From the NCBI RefSeq assembly GCF_000250675.2, contig NC_018681.1, positions 3,720,001 to 3,784,000 of the forward strand: a stretch of DNA of 64,000 bases, read 5' to 3'. Shown here piece by piece: positions 57,140 to 64,000 of this stretch. Source of the DNA: Nocardia brasiliensis ATCC 700358. GTDB lineage: Bacteria; Actinomycetota; Actinomycetes; Mycobacteriales; Mycobacteriaceae. The first letter of the stretch is position 1. Each line of letters opens with the position of its first letter. Below the pieces are notes generated by a model that did no database searches, was not told the DNA's origin, and saw only the letters and a list, made by a program, of their open reading frames with translations. A program made the position numbers and the translations under genes.

Positions 57140-57811
57140 TCAGGTGCGGCTCGTCGCGGAGTATTCCTGTTCGGGGCGGCCGGTGCTGCCGTAGCGCAGG
57201 CTCATGCGCAGGGTGCCGGTGCCGACGAGGGTGGCCAGGTAGCGCTGGGCGGTGGCGCGGGAGATGCCGATCGCGGTGGCCACTTCGCCCGCGGACAGGG
57301 GAGCGCCTGCGGCCAGAATCGACTGGAGGACCAGGTCTTTGGTGGGGGAGGCGACGGTGGCCGAGGCGGCGGCCGCGGGGGCCGGGCGCAAGGCCTGCAA
57401 GGCCGCGTCGACCCGGGCGTTGTCCACTTGTGGCGCCGAGAGGATCCGCCGGTAACGCGCGTACGCGGCCAACCGGGCCGCGAGTTCGGTGTGCTGGAAC
57501 GGCTTGACGAGGTAGGCGAGCGCGCCCGCGGCGAGCGCCGCGCGGACGGTGTCGCTGTCCGTGGACGCGGTCAGAACCATGGCGTCACAGCGTAATTCGC
57601 GGACGAAGTCGACGCCGGAGCCGTCCGGGAGGTACACGTCGACGAGTGCGAGATCGACCTGCCCCGCGTCCAGGATCACCCGGGCCGCGGCCAGCGTGTT
57701 CGCGGTGCCCGCGACGGCGAATCCGGCGATGGAGTCCACGATCGCGGCATGCAGGTTGGCGACGCGGAAGTCGTCGTCGACGACGAGAACGGTCAAATCT
57801 GTTGGGGCCAT
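57140..57811 (-). CDS. CitB/DcuR-type response regulator
   Basis: 223-residue response regulator. Receiver domain 1-120: acidic pocket VDDD at 11-14, phospho-acceptor Asp58 in LALVDVYLPDGSG, Thr in MVLTAS, and Lys in AYLVKPFQ. A C-terminal winged helix (LVLQSILAAGAPLSAGEVATAIGISRATAQRYLATLVGTGTLRMSLRYGSTGRPEQEY) matches the CitB/DcuR group that controls uptake of citrate and other carboxylates. It starts inside the last codons of the sensor kinase gene, overlapping by 19 bases. Its target may be the divergent ABC importer. Confidence 0.92.
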   Translation of the reverse strand: MAPTDLTVLVVDDDFRVANLHAAIVDSIAGFAVAGTANTLAAARVILDAGQVDLALVDVYLPDGSGVDFVRELRCDAMVLTASTDSDTVRAALAAGALAYLVKPFQHTELAARLAAYARYRRILSAPQVDNARVDAALQALRPAPAAAASATVASPTKDLVLQSILAAGAPLSAGEVATAIGISRATAQRYLATLVGTGTLRMSLRYGSTGRPEQEYSATSRT

Positions 57812-59481
57812 GACACCTTGCTGTCTACGAGCACGCCGGGAACGCGAGCGATGAATTCGGCGCCGGTCAGCGGTGGCGCGCCGCCGCGCGGACTGGCCAG
57901 ATGTACGTCACCGCCGTGGGTGCGGGCGATCTGCCGGATCAGCGCGAGCCCGACCCCGCGTCCGCCGGGTACGTCGCGGCCGTCGCGGGTCGAGGCGCCC
58001 TCGGTGAACAGCACGTCGATCAGCTCCGGTGCGACACCGTCACCGCTGTCCGCCACGACGATGTGCAACGTCGAATCCTCCTGAACCAGTTCTACTTCCA
58101 CCTGCCGCACGGTGTTGTCCGAGGCGTGCACGGCCTCGATCGCGTTGTCGAGCAGGTTGCCGAGCACGGTGGTGACATCGACCGGGTCGGCGAGGGTGCC
58201 GTCCACCCAGGTGTTGGGCCCGAGCACCAGGTCGACGCCGCCTTCGCGGGCGTGTGCGGCCTTCGCGGCGAGGAAGGCCTGCAGGTAGGCGTCGTGGATG
58301 GCGTCGATGCCGGGCGCGGCGGCGCCGAGCGGCCCGGCGCCGATCATCTCGTCCAGCGAGCGCGACGCCTCCTCGGTGTGCCCGCTGTGCAGCAGGCCGC
58401 TGATCAGGTGCATCTTGTTGGAGAACTCGTGGCGTTGGGCGCGCAGCACGGTGCTCATGGACTGGACGGCGTCGAGTTGCCGGGTCAGCGCTTCGACGTC
58501 GGTGCGGTCGCGCACGGTGAGCACCGCACCGAGGTCGCGGCCGTCGCGCTGCACCGGCCGGGCCGCGACCACCACGATGTGCGAGCCGACCGTGGCCGAC
58601 GCGGGTTGTTCGTCGAGCCCGCGGAACACCTCGAGCACCCGTGGCGTCAACCCGATCTCGTCCACCGGGCGGCCGGCCTGCGCGCCGATGCCGAGCAGCC
58701 GGCGCGCCTCGTCGTTGACGAACGTGGTCCGCCACCGCGCGTCGACGGCGAGCACGCCCCGGCCGATGCCGTGCAGCACCGCGGCCTGCCCGCGCACGAG
58801 TTCGGCGAGTTCGGCGGGTTCGAGCCCGAGCGTCAGCCCGCGCCAGCGCCGGGCCAGCAGCATGGATCCGGCGATCCCCACCAGCAGTGCGGCGCCGACG
58901 AGCAGTCCCGCGGTGCGCAGGTCGTCGAGCAGTTGATCGCGTACCGCGTCGGTGGCGATGCCGACGCTCACCGCGCCCACGATCTGCTCCGAATCAGGTT
59001 GGAGCACGGGAACTTTCGCGCGCACCGAAGCGCCGAGCGTGCCGCGTTCCTCGGCGATCACCTCGCGCCCGGCCAGTGCGCCGGACGGATCGGTGCTGAC
59101 GTGCTCGGTGAGCCGGGTGGCGTCGGGATGGGCGAGCCGGATGCCGGCGTCGTCGGTGATCACCACGAACAGCGCGCCGGTGCGCTGGGTGGTGTCGACC
59201 GCGATGTGCTCCAGCGGCCCGTCGGCGAGTTCGCGGCGCAGCGCCGGATCGGCGTCGATGGCGCCCGGTGCGTACCGGGCCACCTCGCGGCGCACCGCGG
59301 GATCGGCGGCGACCGTGCGTGCGATCGCGAGGGCGCGCTGGCCGTAACCGTCGCGCAGCCGCTGATCGCTGAGATAGCCGAAAACCGCGAAGGCGACGCC
59401 GAGGGTAAGGGTGACCACCATGATCTGCAGCAGCAGAACCTGCGTCCTCAATCGCACGGCCGGCGCGCCCTCAGTGGCCAT
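57793..59481 (-). CDS. CitA/DcuS-type sensor histidine kinase
   Basis: 562-residue membrane sensor kinase. The ATG at 59481 opens directly before TM1 (residues 12-36). An extracytoplasmic Cache/PDC-like ligand domain covers about 40-185, TM2 lies at 190-210, a PAS domain at 225-330, the phospho-acceptor His351 in LRAQRHEFSNKMHLISGLLHSG (SpoOB-type, typical of CitA/DcuS), and the HATPase domain follows with LGNLLDNAIEA, DSGDGV and GGRGVGLALI. Members sense di- and tricarboxylates outside the cell. The kinase and regulator are divergent from a sulfonate/nitrate-type ABC importer, so the ligand may be that transporter's substrate (inference). Confidence 0.93.
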   Translation of the reverse strand: MATEGAPAVRLRTQVLLLQIMVVTLTLGVAFAVFGYLSDQRLRDGYGQRALAIARTVAADPAVRREVARYAPGAIDADPALRRELADGPLEHIAVDTTQRTGALFVVITDDAGIRLAHPDATRLTEHVSTDPSGALAGREVIAEERGTLGASVRAKVPVLQPDSEQIVGAVSVGIATDAVRDQLLDDLRTAGLLVGAALLVGIAGSMLLARRWRGLTLGLEPAELAELVRGQAAVLHGIGRGVLAVDARWRTTFVNDEARRLLGIGAQAGRPVDEIGLTPRVLEVFRGLDEQPASATVGSHIVVVAARPVQRDGRDLGAVLTVRDRTDVEALTRQLDAVQSMSTVLRAQRHEFSNKMHLISGLLHSGHTEEASRSLDEMIGAGPLGAAAPGIDAIHDAYLQAFLAAKAAHAREGGVDLVLGPNTWVDGTLADPVDVTTVLGNLLDNAIEAVHASDNTVRQVEVELVQEDSTLHIVVADSGDGVAPELIDVLFTEGASTRDGRDVPGGRGVGLALIRQIARTHGGDVHLASPRGGAPPLTGAEFIARVPGVLVDSKVSWPQQI

Positions 59482-59550
59482 TGCCGCAGCATAGACCACC
59501 CGCCCGGGGTGAGCAGAATGCGCAGAACCTCCGAATCGGCACTTTGCACG

Positions 59551-59566
59551 GCTTGTGCGCACAAGC
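59551..59566. promoter_or_regulatory. Perfect 16-base palindrome in divergent promoter
   Basis: GCTTGTGC-GCACAAGC has no spacer and no mismatch. It lies 61 bases upstream of the ABC ATPase start and 69 bases upstream of the sensor kinase start. It is a good candidate for a regulator-binding site shared by both units. Confidence 0.6.
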
Positions 59567-59627
59567 TCCGGCCTGTGACCGGGGCCACGTACGTTCGCTC
59601 TATCTCGACTCGCAGGAGCTAGCAATC

Positions 59628-60467
59628 ATGACCAACCCACTCATCGAGCTGCGGAGCGCGACCAAGCGTTTCCCCGGCACCGGTGGCGGCATCCACACCG
59701 CCGTCAAGGACCTCGACCTCGAGGTCGGGCCCGGCGAATTCGTCGCCGTGGTCGGCCCGACCGGCTGCGGCAAGTCCACCACCCTGTCCCTGGTGTCCGG
59801 TCTGGAACCGGCCTCGGCGGGCCGGACCCTGGTGCGCGGCAAGGACGTCCGGGGCATCCCCGACGGCATCGGCTACATGTTCCAGCAGGACGCGGTGCTG
59901 CCGTGGAAGAGCGTGCTGGACAACGTCGCCCTGGGCCCGCGGCTGCGTGGCAAGTCGAAAGCCGAAGCGCGGGAGCAGGCTTCGGGCTGGGTACGCAAGG
60001 TGGGTCTGGCCGGATTCGAAACCTACTATCCGCATCAGCTCTCGGGCGGTATGCGCAAGCGGGTCGCGCTGGCGCAGACGCTGGTCAACGATCCGGAAAT
60101 CCTGCTGATGGACGAGCCGTTCAGCGCGCTCGACGTGCAGACCCGCCAGCTCATGCAGGACGAACTGCTGCGCGTGTGGGCGGGCACCGGGGCAGCGGTC
60201 ATCTTCGTCACCCACGACCTGGAAGAGGCCATCGTGCTCGCCGACCGGGTGATCGTGATGACGGCGAGTCCGGCGACGGTGTGCGGCAACTTCACCGTCG
60301 CGCTGGAGCGCCCGCGCAACGTCGAAGAGGTGCGGCTCACCACCGAATTCCGCGATATCTACAAAGAAATCTGGGAAACGCTGCGCGATCAGGTCGAGGC
60401 GGCGCGGGGCGCCGGAGGGCCCGCGGCCCGCGGAGCGGTCGAGGAAGGGGCGACCCGTGTCGCATGA
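59628..60467 (+). CDS. ABC importer ATPase, nitrate/sulfonate/taurine type
   Basis: 279-residue ABC ATPase of the SsuB/TauB/NrtD group. Walker A is GPTGCGKST at 43-51, the Q-loop is YMFQQDAVLPWKSVLDNVALG, the signature is LSGGMRKRVALAQ, Walker B is ILLMDEPFSALD, and the switch His is in FVTHDLEEAI. The LPWK after the Q-loop is characteristic for this group. The ATG at 59628 follows CAGGAG. The permease begins 11 bases before its end and the binding protein follows, so the full importer is one operon. It is divergent from the CitA/CitB-type system. Confidence 0.93.
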   Translation: MTNPLIELRSATKRFPGTGGGIHTAVKDLDLEVGPGEFVAVVGPTGCGKSTTLSLVSGLEPASAGRTLVRGKDVRGIPDGIGYMFQQDAVLPWKSVLDNVALGPRLRGKSKAEAREQASGWVRKVGLAGFETYYPHQLSGGMRKRVALAQTLVNDPEILLMDEPFSALDVQTRQLMQDELLRVWAGTGAAVIFVTHDLEEAIVLADRVIVMTASPATVCGNFTVALERPRNVEEVRLTTEFRDIYKEIWETLRDQVEAARGAGGPAARGAVEEGATRVA

Positions 60468-61344
60468 CATTCTCGAAAAGAGTTCTGCCGCAGCGCCGGT
60501 CCCGGAGAACGAGTCCGAGGCGCAGATCCTCGCACGGGTGCGCACCAACGCCCGGCGCGCGGGCATCCGCACCTGGGGACTGCGCGCGGCGCTGGTGGCC
60601 CTGTGGCTGGGGTCCTGGGAGCTGACCGCCTCGCTCTGGATCGACCCGTTCTTCTACTCGAAGCCGTCGCTGATCTGGGGTCGGCTGGTCGAATGGTTCA
60701 CCGACGGAACCCAATTCGGCTCGATCTGGTTGCAGATCTACACCACCGTGCAGGAGGCGGTGCTCGGCTTCGTGATCGGCACCGTGGCCGGTGTCGTGCT
60801 CGGCGTGCTGCTCGGACGCAGCCGCTACTGGGCCGATGTGCTCGCGCCGTTCATCAAGGGGCTCAACGCAGTTCCGCGTATCGTGCTCGCCTCGCTGTTC
60901 ATCATCTGGTTCGGCCTCGGCTTGAGCTCGAAGGTCGCGACGGTGGTCGTGCTGGTGTTCTTCGCGGTGTTCTTCAACGCGTTCACCGGCGCCCGGGAGG
61001 TGGACGGCAACGTGATCAACAACGCGCGCATCCTCGGCGCGGGCAAGCGGCAGGTGCTCACCGCGATCGTGCTGCCCAGCGCGACCACCTGGATCCTGTC
61101 CAGTTTGCACACCGCCTTCGGCTTCGCGCTCATCGGTGCGGTGGTCGGTGAATACGCCGGGGCCAGTAAAGGTTTGGGCCTGCTGATCAGCAACGCGCAG
61201 GGCACCTTCGATTCGGCGGGCATCTACGCGGGCATGATCATCATCACCGTCATCGCGCTGCTCGCCGAATGGGCGATCGGCTACGCGGAGAGCCGCCTGC
61301 TGAAATGGCGTCCGTCGCAGGCGAACACGAGTCACGGGATCTGA
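60457..61344 (+). CDS. ABC importer permease
   Basis: 295-residue membrane protein with about six helices and a conserved permease loop (TNARILGAGKRQVLTAIVLPSATTWILSSLHTAFGFALIGAVVGEYAGASKGLG, the EAA region). This is the SsuC/TauC type found with nitrate, sulfonate and pyrimidine-precursor importers. The N-terminus is a long polar leader of about 45 residues. The GTG start overlaps the ATPase gene; the binding-protein ATG begins two bases after its stop, so all three are coupled. Confidence 0.92.
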   Translation: MSHDILEKSSAAAPVPENESEAQILARVRTNARRAGIRTWGLRAALVALWLGSWELTASLWIDPFFYSKPSLIWGRLVEWFTDGTQFGSIWLQIYTTVQEAVLGFVIGTVAGVVLGVLLGRSRYWADVLAPFIKGLNAVPRIVLASLFIIWFGLGLSSKVATVVVLVFFAVFFNAFTGAREVDGNVINNARILGAGKRQVLTAIVLPSATTWILSSLHTAFGFALIGAVVGEYAGASKGLGLLISNAQGTFDSAGIYAGMIIITVIALLAEWAIGYAESRLLKWRPSQANTSHGI

Positions 61345-61346
61345 GC

Positions 61347-62399
61347 ATGAGATATCGCAAGCATGTGACGATCGTCGTGCTGGCCGTGGCGGCGCTGCTG
61401 CTGGCCACGGGCTGCCGGGATTCGCGCCATATTCCGATGGTGAACGGGCGCCCGGAGATCACCATCATGGTCGGCGGGCTGGAGAAGGTGATCTACCTGC
61501 CCGCGATGCTCACCAAGCAACTCGGCTACTTCGAGAGCAACGACATCGATGTGAAGCTGCTCGGCGAACAGTCCGGCGCGAACGCCGAGACCGCGCTGCT
61601 CACCGGCGATGTCCAGGCGGTGGTCGGCTTCTACGACCACACCATCGATCTGCAGGCCAAGGATCAGTGCATCAGTTCGGTGGTGCAGTTCTCGGACGTG
61701 CCGGGCGAAGTGGAGCTGGTGTCCACGGCGGACGCGGACGAGATCAAGTCGACGGCCGACCTGCGCGGCAAGAATTTGGGCGTCACCTCGCTCGGCTCGT
61801 CGACCGATTTCCTCACCCAGGCGCTCACCGGGCAGCAGGGGATGTCCACCGCGGACTACACCAGGGTGAAAGTCGGTGCGGGACAGACGTTCATCGCCGG
61901 GATGAACCACAACGGCATCGACGCGGGCATGACCACCGACCCGACAGTCGCGCAGATGGTCAATTCCGGGGAGGCGCGGATTCTGGTCGACATGCGCACC
62001 GAGGCGGGCACCCGGGCCGCCCTGGGCGGCTTGTATCCGGCCACCTCGCTGTACATGAGCTGCGCGACCATCGACGCGCACCCGGAGATCGTGCGCAAGC
62101 TCGCGGCGGCGTTCGTGCAGACCCTGCAGTGGATCAAGGCGCACACCCCGGAGGAGATCGCCGCGCAGATGCCCTCGCAGTACGCGAGCGCGGGCAAGGA
62201 CCTCTACGTCCAGTCCATCCGCGACTCGATCGGCATGTTCAACGGCGACGGTGTGATGAAACCCGAAGGCGCCCAGAATGTTCTGAACATCCTGGGCCAG
62301 TATTCGAAGAACGTGCGCCCGGTCCGGGATCGCATCGATCTGTCGAAGACCTACACCACCCGGTTCGTGGAGGAGGCGTTGCGCGCGCCGAAGCAGTAG
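61347..62399 (+). CDS. ABC importer substrate-binding lipoprotein
   Basis: 350-residue solute-binding protein of the SsuA/TauA/NMT1 type. The signal ends in a lipobox, LATGC (Cys23). The mature protein has the typical VIYLPAMLTKQLGYFESNDIDVKLLGEQSGANAETALLTGDVQAVVGFYDHTIDLQAKD start and the LRGKNLGVTSLGSSTDFLTQALT hinge. Such proteins bind sulfonates, nitrate, thiamine precursors or aromatic acids. The fixed GFYDHT motif in place of GxG(S/D) is noted. It ends the operon at a strong hairpin. A Rieske oxygenase with its own promoter follows, so the cargo might be an aromatic acid (inference). Confidence 0.91.
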   Translation: MRYRKHVTIVVLAVAALLLATGCRDSRHIPMVNGRPEITIMVGGLEKVIYLPAMLTKQLGYFESNDIDVKLLGEQSGANAETALLTGDVQAVVGFYDHTIDLQAKDQCISSVVQFSDVPGEVELVSTADADEIKSTADLRGKNLGVTSLGSSTDFLTQALTGQQGMSTADYTRVKVGAGQTFIAGMNHNGIDAGMTTDPTVAQMVNSGEARILVDMRTEAGTRAALGGLYPATSLYMSCATIDAHPEIVRKLAAAFVQTLQWIKAHTPEEIAAQMPSQYASAGKDLYVQSIRDSIGMFNGDGVMKPEGAQNVLNILGQYSKNVRPVRDRIDLSKTYTTRFVEEALRAPKQ

Positions 62400-62411
62400 C
62401 GCGCTCGATGT

Positions 62412-62450
62412 ACGGCGGGCCATCCCGGGACTTCCGGGGTGGCCCGCCGT
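62412..62450 (+). terminator. Strong terminator after ABC importer operon
   Basis: An 11-bp perfect stem (62412-62422 with 62440-62450) encloses a further short CCCGG/CCGGG stem. It begins 13 bases after the binding-protein stop and separates the importer from the Rieske gene. Confidence 0.85.
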
Positions 62451-62474
62451 CGTGCCGGCACCGGAAATAATGCC

Positions 62475-62525
62475 TTGACGAGTGGTTATCGCTTGATAGC
62501 CTGGACGAAGTTATCGAACGATAAC
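62475..62525 (+). promoter_or_regulatory. Promoter with tandem TetR-type operators
   Basis: TTGACG at 62475-62480 and TAGCCT at 62497-62502, 16 bases apart, form a plausible promoter. Two related dyads overlap it: GTTATCGCTTGATAGC at 62485-62500 (imperfect) and GTTATCG-AA-CGATAAC at 62510-62525 (perfect). They are 25 bases apart, start to start. A repressor bound here would cover the -10 and the start site. Confidence 0.7.
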
Positions 62526-62545
62526 CTCACGTTCGGGAGGCCCCC

Positions 62546-63691
62546 ATGACCGCGATCACCACCTCGGGCATCCGCGAGATCCTCGCGGAACTGCACCGCT
62601 ACCTCGAGCCGGAACCCCCGGCGCTCACCCTGCCGCCCAGCGCCTACTCCTCGCCCGAGCTGTGGGAACTGGAGCGCGAGTTGATCTTCCGGCGCAGCTG
62701 GATCCTGGCCGCGCACGTCGATCAGCTCGCGCGCCCCGGCGACTATGTGGCGCTGTCGATCGCGGGGGAGCCGGTGGTCGTCAGCCGGGCGCAGGACGGC
62801 GAACTGCGCGCGATGTCCTCGATCTGCCGGCACCGGCTGATGCCGCTCGTCGAACCCGGTGCCGGCCATACCGATTCGTTCACCTGCCGCTACCACCTGT
62901 GGAAGTACGGTCTCGACGGCAAGCTGCGCGGCGCGCCGTACATGGGCGGCAACCAGGACTTCGCGCCCAAGCTGTGCCGGCTGCCGCAATTCGCGTTGGC
63001 CGAGTGGAACGGCCTGGTCTGGATCAACCTCGACGCGGCCGCCGAACCGATCGGCGAGCATCTCGATCGGGCCGCGGCCCAGTTCGACGGATACCGCCTC
63101 GGCGAGATGGTGCAGGTGGACTCGTGGTCGCTGGAATGGCAGGTGAACTGGAAACTGGTGATGGAGAACGGGCACGAGAACTATCACGTCATCGGTCTGC
63201 ACCGGGAGACGCTCGAACCGTTCATGCCGGGCGGCAGCGATATCCACGTCGAGCACTATTCGCCGTGGGTACTGCACGCCAGAATCCCGCTCGCCCTGCC
63301 GGTGGAGCCGGAAGCGGTGCGGCTGAACGAGATCCAGCGCAACAACGGCATGCTGCTGCTGGGTTTCCCGGTGAGCGCGTTCATCGCGATCGGCGACCAG
63401 GTGGTCTGGTTCAGTTTCACCCCGACCGCGATCGACCGGGTCCAGGTGATCGGTGGCGTGCTCACCCTGCCGGAACTGGCCACCGATTCCGAAGCGCTGC
63501 GCCGCACTCAGCAGGCGGTCACCATGATGATCAACGACGAGGACCGTGACGGTCTGGAAGCCGTGCAGCGCGGCGTCGCCGCGCAGTTCACCGCGCGCGG
63601 TCACCTCAGCCCCAAGGAACAGCCCGGCATCCTGGCCTTCTATCGGAATCTGGCCACCGCCTTGCTCGGGGACGAACCGTACGGCCGTTAG
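62546..63691 (+). CDS. Rieske ring-hydroxylating oxygenase alpha subunit
   Basis: 381-residue Rieske non-heme iron oxygenase. The [2Fe-2S] ligands are Cys94/His96 (CRH) and Cys114/His117 (CRYH). The mononuclear iron ligands are probably His214 and His219 in MENGHENYHVIGLH, with an acid further on. Such enzymes hydroxylate aromatic or quaternary-amine substrates and need a reductase, which is not next to it. The ATG is preceded by GGGAGG. The TetR regulator begins 10 bases after its stop and is probably co-transcribed. The substrate is unknown; it may relate to the upstream importer. Confidence 0.92.
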   Translation: MTAITTSGIREILAELHRYLEPEPPALTLPPSAYSSPELWELERELIFRRSWILAAHVDQLARPGDYVALSIAGEPVVVSRAQDGELRAMSSICRHRLMPLVEPGAGHTDSFTCRYHLWKYGLDGKLRGAPYMGGNQDFAPKLCRLPQFALAEWNGLVWINLDAAAEPIGEHLDRAAAQFDGYRLGEMVQVDSWSLEWQVNWKLVMENGHENYHVIGLHRETLEPFMPGGSDIHVEHYSPWVLHARIPLALPVEPEAVRLNEIQRNNGMLLLGFPVSAFIAIGDQVVWFSFTPTAIDRVQVIGGVLTLPELATDSEALRRTQQAVTMMINDEDRDGLEAVQRGVAAQFTARGHLSPKEQPGILAFYRNLATALLGDEPYGR

Positions 63692-63701
63692 CCTGGATCG
63701 C

Positions 63702-64000
63702 ATGACGGCGGAAACGACCCGATCGAGCCCGGCGGCCGAACGTATCCTGCGGACCGCCGCCGAGCTCATCGCCGTGCGTGGATTCGCGGCCACCTCGACG
63801 CGCGACATCGCCGCCGCCGTCGGGGTGCGCCAACCCGCCATCTACAAACATTTCGCCGCGAAAGACGACATCCTCGCCGCGCTGGTCCACCTCGGTCTGG
63901 AGCGCCCGCTGGCGCTGGCAGACGAACTCGACGCGCTCGACGCGCCCGCGGTGGTGAAGCTGCATCGGTGGCTGGCAGAAGCGCTGGACCATCTGCAAGC
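63702..64000 (+). CDS. TetR-family regulator (partial, cut by window end)
   Basis: The first 99 residues of a TetR repressor. The helix-turn-helix is clear: AERILRTAAELIAVRGFAATSTRDIAAAVGVRQPAIYKHFAAKDDILAALV. The ATG at 63702 lies 10 bases after the Rieske gene. The tandem palindromes upstream of the Rieske gene have the size and placement of TetR operators, so the protein probably represses its own operon until an inducer arrives. The C-terminal ligand domain lies outside the window. Confidence 0.9.
   Translation, partial: MTAETTRSSPAAERILRTAAELIAVRGFAATSTRDIAAAVGVRQPAIYKHFAAKDDILAALVHLGLERPLALADELDALDAPAVVKLHRWLAEALDHLQ

Overview
The window looks like chromosomal DNA of a Nocardia-type actinomycete. 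GC is high throughout and GTG starts are common. Lineage markers include a DUF574-type SAM methyltransferase, an F420-type luciferase-like oxidoreductase, an LppP/LprE-type lipoprotein, DtxR/IdeR-like iron boxes and a CYP105-like P450 with its own [3Fe-4S] ferredoxin. I found no rRNA, tRNA, CRISPR array or insertion sequence. The genus is an inference from protein style, not from a marker gene.

Layout. Positions 1-2.6 kb hold the end of an unknown gene, a secreted protein, and a lipoprotein/membrane-protein pair. From 2.6 to 6.4 kb a TetR regulator diverges from a P450, ferredoxin and FAD oxidoreductase. From 6.4 to 8.3 kb an OhrR/Ohr peroxide-defence operon ends in an MDR reductase. A DUF574 methyltransferase lies at 8.6-9.4 kb. 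From 9.4 to 17.2 kb an IclR regulator diverges from a complete histidine-utilisation operon (HutH, HutU, an M20 amidohydrolase, HutF, HutI). From 17.2 to 23.6 kb there are a sugar-dehydrogenase-like lipoprotein, a LysR regulator, a dienelactone hydrolase-like lipoprotein, a secreted CocE-type hydrolase and an F420-type oxidoreductase.

The most unusual part is 24.3-35.6 kb, six same-strand, nearly abutting genes behind a 0.7 kb leader and closed by a 16-bp perfect hairpin. They encode a KAS III-like enzyme with an intact triad and a second thiolase-fold protein lacking His and Asn. A fusion of an ABC1/UbiB-type kinase to a HemL-like class III aminotransferase follows, then an AMP-forming ligase, a flavin monooxygenase, and a 1114-residue fusion of an FAD/NAD(P)-binding oxygenase-like domain to a fumarase/aspartase-superfamily lyase. 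The last fusion resembles the aspartate N-oxygenase plus nitrosuccinate lyase pair (CreE/CreD type) that makes nitrous acid. With the AMP ligase, this suggests an undescribed pathway to an N-N bonded or diazo product. That reading is inference.

From 35.6 to 43 kb come an SCP2-like protein, an AraC regulator with an iron-box-like site, an ABC exporter, a universal stress protein, gluconokinase, an ADP-ribosylglycohydrolase, a class III adenylyl cyclase and an unknown protein with a second iron-box-like site. A broken DUF1152 gene (43.0-43.9 kb) follows. From 43.9 to 52.1 kb a run of minus-strand genes covers an HsaA-like flavoprotein, PfpI, an M50 protease, an acyl-CoA synthetase, a Ser/Thr kinase, a BASS transporter and a Gfo/Idh oxidoreductase. 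From 52 to 57 kb come a membrane protein with a probable frameshift, mannitol dehydrogenase plus a HAD phosphatase, a lipoprotein, and an HxlR/CMD divergent pair. From 57 to 64 kb a CitA/CitB-type two-component system diverges from a nitrate/sulfonate-type ABC importer. The window ends with a Rieske oxygenase and its TetR regulator behind tandem operators.
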